Below, one piece after another: positions 59,912 through 64,000 of a DNA stretch of 64,000 nucleotides. The stretch is taken from contig JACAEM010000031.1 in the NCBI GenBank assembly GCA_013388855.1, forward strand, positions 208,810 through 272,809, given 5' to 3'. Position numbers and translations under genes: made by a program. The DNA is from Chloroflexota bacterium (lineage in GTDB: Bacteria; Chloroflexota; Anaerolineae; Anaerolineales; Villigracilaceae). Position 1 is the first letter of the stretch. Every line of letters begins with the position of its first letter. A model generated the notes under the pieces. That model was not told the DNA's origin, did not search any database, and saw only the letters and a program-made list of their open reading frames with translations.

Positions 59912-60399
59912 TAACCGACTTTATCGCGCCAAATTCTATAATTATTTCGAATCTGCTCAATATGCCCGGGAATGTGCTCTGAATAAATATTCAGCCACTT
60001 CTCAAGGGTATAAGGCTCGTCATATTCAGGATGTTTTGCAGTATGTTCAAAAACTTCATCGGGCTGTTTCTTCAATAATTCATACGTCGTCTTGCGGACG
60101 AGCCTCAACGTTTCCAGCGCGTCTTCCCAGTTCTGATCGTGGTAATCCAGTTCGACCGCCCACTTATCCTGGTCGTATCCCATCAACGCGCCACCCGGCT
60201 CAACGATCAATTTTCTGGCGCGTAACGCCGCGTTCGATTCTGAATCCGCCAAATGGACGAGCACCTCATGCACGCTCCACTCCTTCGGCTCGGGCTTGAA
60301 CTTCCACATCTCGGGCGGAATGTCCTTGAGCATTTCCATGAGCATGTCATATCCTCGCCCGTAGAGTTCGATCTTCGAATCGCGTTCGGTTTTATCCAT
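59911..60399 (-). CDS. DinB-like (DinB_2) family protein
   Basis: 162 aa four-helix bundle. The DinB metal triad can be placed at WSVHEVLVHLADSE (first His), a mid-protein His and the late YSEHIPGHIEQIR. Members are putative thiol-dependent or metal-dependent transferases/hydrolases of largely unknown function. It starts at the ATG of MDKTERDSKIEL; a TTG two codons upstream is ignored. It lies between the thiolase and hbd genes on the same strand, without evident metabolic link. Confidence 0.8.
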   Translation of the reverse strand: MDKTERDSKIELYGRGYDMLMEMLKDIPPEMWKFKPEPKEWSVHEVLVHLADSESNAALRARKLIVEPGGALMGYDQDKWAVELDYHDQNWEDALETLRLVRKTTYELLKKQPDEVFEHTAKHPEYDEPYTLEKWLNIYSEHIPGHIEQIRNNYRIWRDKVG

Positions 60400-60471
60400 C
60401 TTCAATTCTCTACTTCTCAGTCTCTACTCTCTGGTCTTGACTGCCTGTGTCTCAACCACCGCCCTGATCAC

Positions 60472-61671
60472 TTACTCCACCTCCACCGCCATCGCTACCG
60501 CCTCGCCGCCGCCCAAACACAGGGCAGCGATGCCGCGTTCCAGTCCGCGGTCTTTCAGGGCGTAGAGCAGGGTGGTCAACACGCGCGCGCCGCTTGCCCC
60601 AAGCGGATGTCCCAACGCAATCGCCCCGCCGTTGACATTGACCTTGCCCCAATCCCAGCCGTCTTCGGCAAGCGCATAGCCATCTGCCAGCACTTGAGCG
60701 GCGAAGGCTTCATTGAGCTCAATCAAATCCACCTCATCGAGCGTCCAGCCGACTTTTCGGAGCAGTTTGGGGATGGCGTGTGCCGGTGCAGCGAAGAGAT
60801 ATTTCGGCTCGACCGCTGCCTGAGCATATCCGACAATGCGTGCCATGACGGGTAGTTTGTTCTTTGTCGCGTAGGCACGCGATGCAATGACCACTGCCGC
60901 CGCGCCATCGTTCATCGTGGAGGAGTTGCCCGCCGTCACCTTGCCGTCGGCTTTGAAGGCAGGTTTGAGTTTCGATAACATCTCCAGAGACGTATCTTTG
61001 CGCGGGCCTTCATCCATGCTCACGACGGTGACTTCCCCTTTTCGTCCGGGGATGGGTACGGGGGCGATCTCAGCCCGGAACTTCCCATTTTCTTGAGCCG
61101 CGACCGCCTTCTGGTGGGATTGAAGCGCAAACTGATCCATCGCTTCGCGCGTGACCTCGTACTCGTCGGCGATGAATTCCGCCGCGCTGCCCATCCCCCA
61201 ATTCTCGAATGGATCCCAGAGACCGTCATTGAGCAGGGCGTCGGTCATCTGGGTGTTGCCGAACTTCAACTCGCCCATGCGCCCGCTGACGAGATACGGT
61301 GCGCGGCTCATGGATTCGAACCCGCCGGCCACGAACAGGTCGGCATCCCCGGCGCGGATGGCTTGCGCCGACAACATCGCGGCTTTCAGCCCCGAACCGC
61401 AAACTTTGTTGACGGTCGTGGCGCTGACCGTGGCGGGAACCCCTCCGAAGATGCCCGATTGGCGCGCGGGCGCCTGCCCCTCCCCGGCTTGCACCACATT
61501 CCCCATGATGACTTCTTCGATTTCCTTGGGATCGATCCCTGCCCGTTCGACCGCGGCTTTGACCGCCACGGCTCCCAGCTTGGGCGCGGGGACGCCGCTC
61601 AATGCCCCCTGAAACTTCCCAATGGGAGTGCGTGCTGCACTCAAGATGACAGCTTCATGTTCCTTGGTCAT
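60472..61671 (-). CDS. acetyl-CoA C-acetyltransferase (thiolase)
   Basis: 399 aa. Acyl-accepting Cys91 (VNKVCGSGLKAAM), the NEAFAAQ motif, GGAIALGHPLGASGAR with the catalytic His, and the second Cys in CLGGGEA. It condenses two acetyl-CoA to acetoacetyl-CoA or runs the reverse thiolysis. GGAGGAG lies before the ATG. Together with the downstream 3-hydroxybutyryl-CoA dehydrogenase it forms a short acyl-CoA pathway. Confidence 0.95.
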   Translation of the reverse strand: MTKEHEAVILSAARTPIGKFQGALSGVPAPKLGAVAVKAAVERAGIDPKEIEEVIMGNVVQAGEGQAPARQSGIFGGVPATVSATTVNKVCGSGLKAAMLSAQAIRAGDADLFVAGGFESMSRAPYLVSGRMGELKFGNTQMTDALLNDGLWDPFENWGMGSAAEFIADEYEVTREAMDQFALQSHQKAVAAQENGKFRAEIAPVPIPGRKGEVTVVSMDEGPRKDTSLEMLSKLKPAFKADGKVTAGNSSTMNDGAAAVVIASRAYATKNKLPVMARIVGYAQAAVEPKYLFAAPAHAIPKLLRKVGWTLDEVDLIELNEAFAAQVLADGYALAEDGWDWGKVNVNGGAIALGHPLGASGARVLTTLLYALKDRGLERGIAALCLGGGEAVAMAVEVE

Positions 61672-61702
61672 GGCTCCTCCGTATGCAATCAATTATAAAG
61701 CC

Positions 61703-61806
61703 GATTGTTGGATGCCGTTGCGAGAAGGGCGTTGCCCAACGAAGTAATCTCCTCTTGAATCGGGAGGTTGCTTCACCAAGTGCGCTCGCTACGCTCGTAC
61801 TGACGT
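61703..61806. repeat. dispersed palindromic repeat (GTTGCGAG / CTCGTACTGACG type)
   Basis: GTTGCGAGAAGGGCGTTGCC, CGAAGTAATCTCC, then the inverted GGAGGTTGCTTC and CGCTCGCTACGCTCGTACTG. The order is that of a common CGTCATTGCGAG-type extragenic repeat. It fills the gap between the thiolase and AlkD-like genes. Confidence 0.65.
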
Positions 61807-61808
61807 GG

Positions 61809-62477
61809 TTATTCCAAATGCTTCATTGCTTCTCTTCGACTCAACGGGTGGAGCGTTGTGGCTTTGACAAACTGTCTCACTGCTTTGGGATCGATGCGGG
61901 CATATTGCCGCAGCGACCAGCCGATGGCTTTGTTGATGAAGAATTCCTTCGAGTCCAGGTTTTCGCGGATGATGGCACACAGCAGATCGAAGTCGGTTTC
62001 ACGCTTGTAGTTGAGCTGAAAGAGGATGCAGGCGCGTCGCAACCAGAAGTTGTGGGATGTGCGCCATTTGGGGAGGGTTTTCTCCCGCACTTCGGGAAAT
62101 CTTTTGAAGTGGATTCCCAGTGTGCCGCCGGAGATCGTATCCACCGTGTCCCACCACGATTTGGTGACAAGCAGGTATTCGATGGTCTTGATGAAGGAGG
62201 GCGGCAGTTCCTTTTCCAGCCTGCCCAGCAGGCTGACGGCGGCATATTGGAACTCGCGCTGGGGAAGCGACCACAGGTCACGCAGGACGGCGTCCAATTC
62301 CCTGATGGGCGGGGAGCCGTCCGTCTGCCGGTGTCGTTTCATCAGTTCCTTGACTTGTGGGGATTTGATGCCCAGATAGTCAAACTGGTCGCGCATGTAT
62401 TTCTTCATGCCGGGAGCCTGGGATGGATCGGCATGTTTCTCGAACAGGTCTTTCAGGGAGGAGACGTAGGGGTGCAT
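61809..62477 (-). CDS. DNA alkylation repair protein, AlkD-like
   Basis: 222 aa, all-helical ALK/HEAT-like repeats. Typical segments are MKKYMRDQFDYLGIKSPQVKEL, EFQYAAVSLL, KSWWDTVDTISGGTLG (the catalytic Trp/Asp region), WLRRACILFQL, and KEFFINKAIGWSLRQYAR. AlkD removes N3- and N7-alkylated purines from DNA without base flipping. Single gene flanked by repeats on both sides. Confidence 0.93.
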   Translation of the reverse strand: MHPYVSSLKDLFEKHADPSQAPGMKKYMRDQFDYLGIKSPQVKELMKRHRQTDGSPPIRELDAVLRDLWSLPQREFQYAAVSLLGRLEKELPPSFIKTIEYLLVTKSWWDTVDTISGGTLGIHFKRFPEVREKTLPKWRTSHNFWLRRACILFQLNYKRETDFDLLCAIIRENLDSKEFFINKAIGWSLRQYARIDPKAVRQFVKATTLHPLSRREAMKHLE

Positions 62478-62487
62478 GGTTTCTCCA

Positions 62488-62566
62488 GTTCTTTTGTTGT
62501 CCTGAGGGAGCGCTTTTTTGCCGACCGAATGTGGCAGGGTTTCTTCGCTTCACTCAGACTGACATG
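62488..62566. repeat. dispersed repeat (CCTGAGGGAGCG / CTCAGACTGACA type)
   Basis: The half TCCTGAGGGAGCG is mirrored by CTTCGCTTCACTCAGACTGACA about 40 nt later. This resembles the widespread CATCCTGAG...CTCAGAATGACA intergenic repeats. It occupies the AlkD/DUF3048 gap. Confidence 0.6.
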
Positions 62567-62568
62567 CT

Positions 62569-64000
62569 TTACGGCATTGGCGTATCGGGCGGGTCGGCGG
62601 GTTGGACGAAGTAGACGAGCCATTCGCCATTGCCTTCGTCGGTGACGGAGGAGTAGGGTGTGACGATGTGAATCCACGTGCGGCCGGGGTGCAGGGGAAC
62701 AGGGTTGTCCTGTGCATCCACAAAGTACATCGGACGCAGGATGCCGGTTTCTTTTTCGTAGGTACGGTTGCGTGTGGACCAGTAGATTTTGAAGACCTGC
62801 CCGTCCCGGAACAGATAGGCAAATTCTTTCTGCCCGAAACTAAAATCGATTTCGAATTGCAGGTGCCTCATGCGAATGTGTTCGGCGAAGACGACAACGA
62901 CATTTTCGAACGCCAGTTGCCGGCCGGTGAGCCTGTCGGTGGCGGGGAGGAGGATGCCGGTGGCATCGGCTTGGTCGGTGTAGCGCAGGTAGGTTGCTGA
63001 GATGGGGTCGTACTGCCAGCCGGACTGGCTGTAGGCGTGGTAGAAGACTTTGATGGTTTCGGCGGGTTGTCCATTCTGCGGGACGTTTTCGGAGAACAGG
63101 TTGCCGGAGTAGTTGACGGGTTGTTTGGGGTTGAGGCTTTTTTCCGCCAGTTCCCTCAGGCGTTTTACAGTGAGCAGGGCGCTGTTGGGGGTGGTGGGGT
63201 CGACGCCGTAGACGATCTCGCAGTAGTCGAGCCGTGCGCCGATGTCTGGCGCGGCGCTGGCATAGACGAGGCAACTGTTGGGGAACATGTCGCCTATCTG
63301 GTTGTAAGTGAGGCGCCCGGAGCGGATGGGGCCGACGTAGTCTTCAGCGGGGAGGAACCAGTTGGGCGGGGTGCCGGTGACGACCGGGCTGGGGGTGGCA
63401 AGCGGCTTTTCGAGCAGGATCAGGCCTGCATCCCAGAATGAGGCGCTGTCTTCCACCTGGAAGATGCCCGTTTCGCCGTTTGCGTCCACGTCGCTGTCGC
63501 GGTCTTCGTCACCGACATCCCGCTGTGTGAATGCGTAGGCATTGGGTTTGATGAATTGGAGGAGGACGTTGCCAACAGGTTGTTCGAAGGCGTAGTAGCC
63601 GTTGGAATCGGTGACCGCCTCTGCCCGGACCTGGCGGCTGATCCCGTCTAACAGGCGGATGCATACGCCGCCGACGCCCATTTCCCAGTCGTCCTGTTTG
63701 CCGTTTGCGTTTTCGTCGAGCCAGACGCGGTTGCCGATCCATTTGCCCAGGGGACGGATGACCTGCTGACGCATTTGACACCCGCCGTGGATGTTTGGGA
63801 CGGTGCGGGGGTAGTCTCCGTAGAAGACGTTCATGAAGCGGGTGGTTCCTTCGCCGATGAAGAGTTCGAAGACCCAGGGGGCAAAGCCTGGTCCTGCCTG
63901 CGGGCGGGCGGTGACGGGCATGTTGCTGATGGAGACCAGTACGGCGGGCAGTGCGAGCAGGGAGGGGTCTTGGACTTCGCGCCCGGTGAGGGGGTTGACG
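62569..64000 (-). CDS. DUF3048 protein with inserted SdrD-B-like domain, 5' end outside the window
   Basis: At least 476 codons; the frame runs open to the window edge (VNPLTGREVQDPSLLALPAV...), so the ATG at 63921 is internal. The DUF3048 N-terminal half (NPLTG, RPQAGPGFAPWVFELFIGEGTTRF, NVFYGD) is interrupted after FYGDYP by ~170 aa that include an SdrD-B/Cna-B-like repeat (GNRVWLDENANGKQDDWE, DSNGYYAFEQP, then a WDAGLI strand). It resumes with VGPIRSGRLTYNQIGDMF and the C-terminal half. DUF3048 proteins (YerB type) are envelope lipoproteins of unknown role. Confidence 0.85.
   Translation of the reverse strand, partial: VNPLTGREVQDPSLLALPAVLVSISNMPVTARPQAGPGFAPWVFELFIGEGTTRFMNVFYGDYPRTVPNIHGGCQMRQQVIRPLGKWIGNRVWLDENANGKQDDWEMGVGGVCIRLLDGISRQVRAEAVTDSNGYYAFEQPVGNVLLQFIKPNAYAFTQRDVGDEDRDSDVDANGETGIFQVEDSASFWDAGLILLEKPLATPSPVVTGTPPNWFLPAEDYVGPIRSGRLTYNQIGDMFPNSCLVYASAAPDIGARLDYCEIVYGVDPTTPNSALLTVKRLRELAEKSLNPKQPVNYSGNLFSENVPQNGQPAETIKVFYHAYSQSGWQYDPISATYLRYTDQADATGILLPATDRLTGRQLAFENVVVVFAEHIRMRHLQFEIDFSFGQKEFAYLFRDGQVFKIYWSTRNRTYEKETGILRPMYFVDAQDNPVPLHPGRTWIHIVTPYSSVTDEGNGEWLVYFVQPADPPDTPMP

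Overview
The window reads as chromosomal DNA of a Chloroflexota bacterium, most likely class Anaerolineae (order Anaerolineales). This is inference, not proof. The clues are a T-box riboswitch ahead of serS, many secreted proteins or lipoproteins with Thr/Pro/Gln-rich linkers, paired ECF sigma/anti-sigma genes, DUF3048, DUF5667 and DUF6159 proteins, NrfHA and very large multiheme cytochromes, and no outer-membrane (LPS, Bam, porin) genes. Base composition is moderately GC-rich with AT-rich promoter islands. I see no prophage, insertion sequence, CRISPR array, rRNA or tRNA. Genes are dense. The only gene-free stretch above 300 bp (39653-40115) is occupied by the serS T-box leader and the promoters around it.

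Layout. 1-7110: an M29 aminopeptidase end, a GNAT-like protein, a membrane histidine kinase and a GH13 enzyme with a histone-like lysine tail. 7250-10190: two TIR systems, one a TIR-TM-beta-propeller fusion and one the same architecture split over two overlapping genes. 10293-24513: housekeeping genes (PilZ, PIG-L deacetylase, greA, lysS, ECF sigma/anti-sigma, NUDIX, amrB, priA), a phosphoribosyltransferase and a Crp-type regulator. 24590-28179: a copper/nitrite block with a lipoprotein, the PCuAC copper chaperone, an unusual HTH-NosL-like regulator and nrfA/nrfH. 28394-32122: glycosyltransferase and sbcC. 32169-37805: three M42 aminopeptidase paralogues, an S51 peptidase-like protein and a solute-binding lipoprotein. 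37844-48813: DUF456, serS with its T-box, a two-component system, a lytic transglycosylase, psuG, a tandem pair of SPFH-like membrane proteins and a PHP phosphoesterase. 48918-49130: a cold-shock protein with a structured leader.

The most striking locus is 49353-55206, five genes in one direction. They encode a 2x[4Fe-4S] protein, an FAD/NAD(P)-dependent oxidoreductase, a five-helix membrane protein with the two His-x13-His pairs expected of a diheme cytochrome b, and two giant cytochromes c with 30 and 17 CXXCH motifs. The larger cytochrome is a 6-heme head followed by eight tandem tri-heme repeats. Each canonical repeat carries three extra histidines, the number needed for bis-His ligation. 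I read this as a predicted trans-membrane electron conduit from a cytosolic flavin/iron-sulfur module through heme b to an extracytoplasmic heme wire. It is followed by a strong terminator and, on the other strand, an ECF sigma/DUF5667 pair.

The right end (57018-64000) holds an ornithine-cyclodeaminase-like enzyme, a LysM protein, 3-hydroxybutyryl-CoA dehydrogenase and thiolase (acyl-CoA metabolism) flanking a DinB-like protein, an AlkD-like DNA glycosylase, and a DUF3048 protein split by an inserted SdrD-B-like domain. Dispersed palindromic repeats lie in several gaps of this end.
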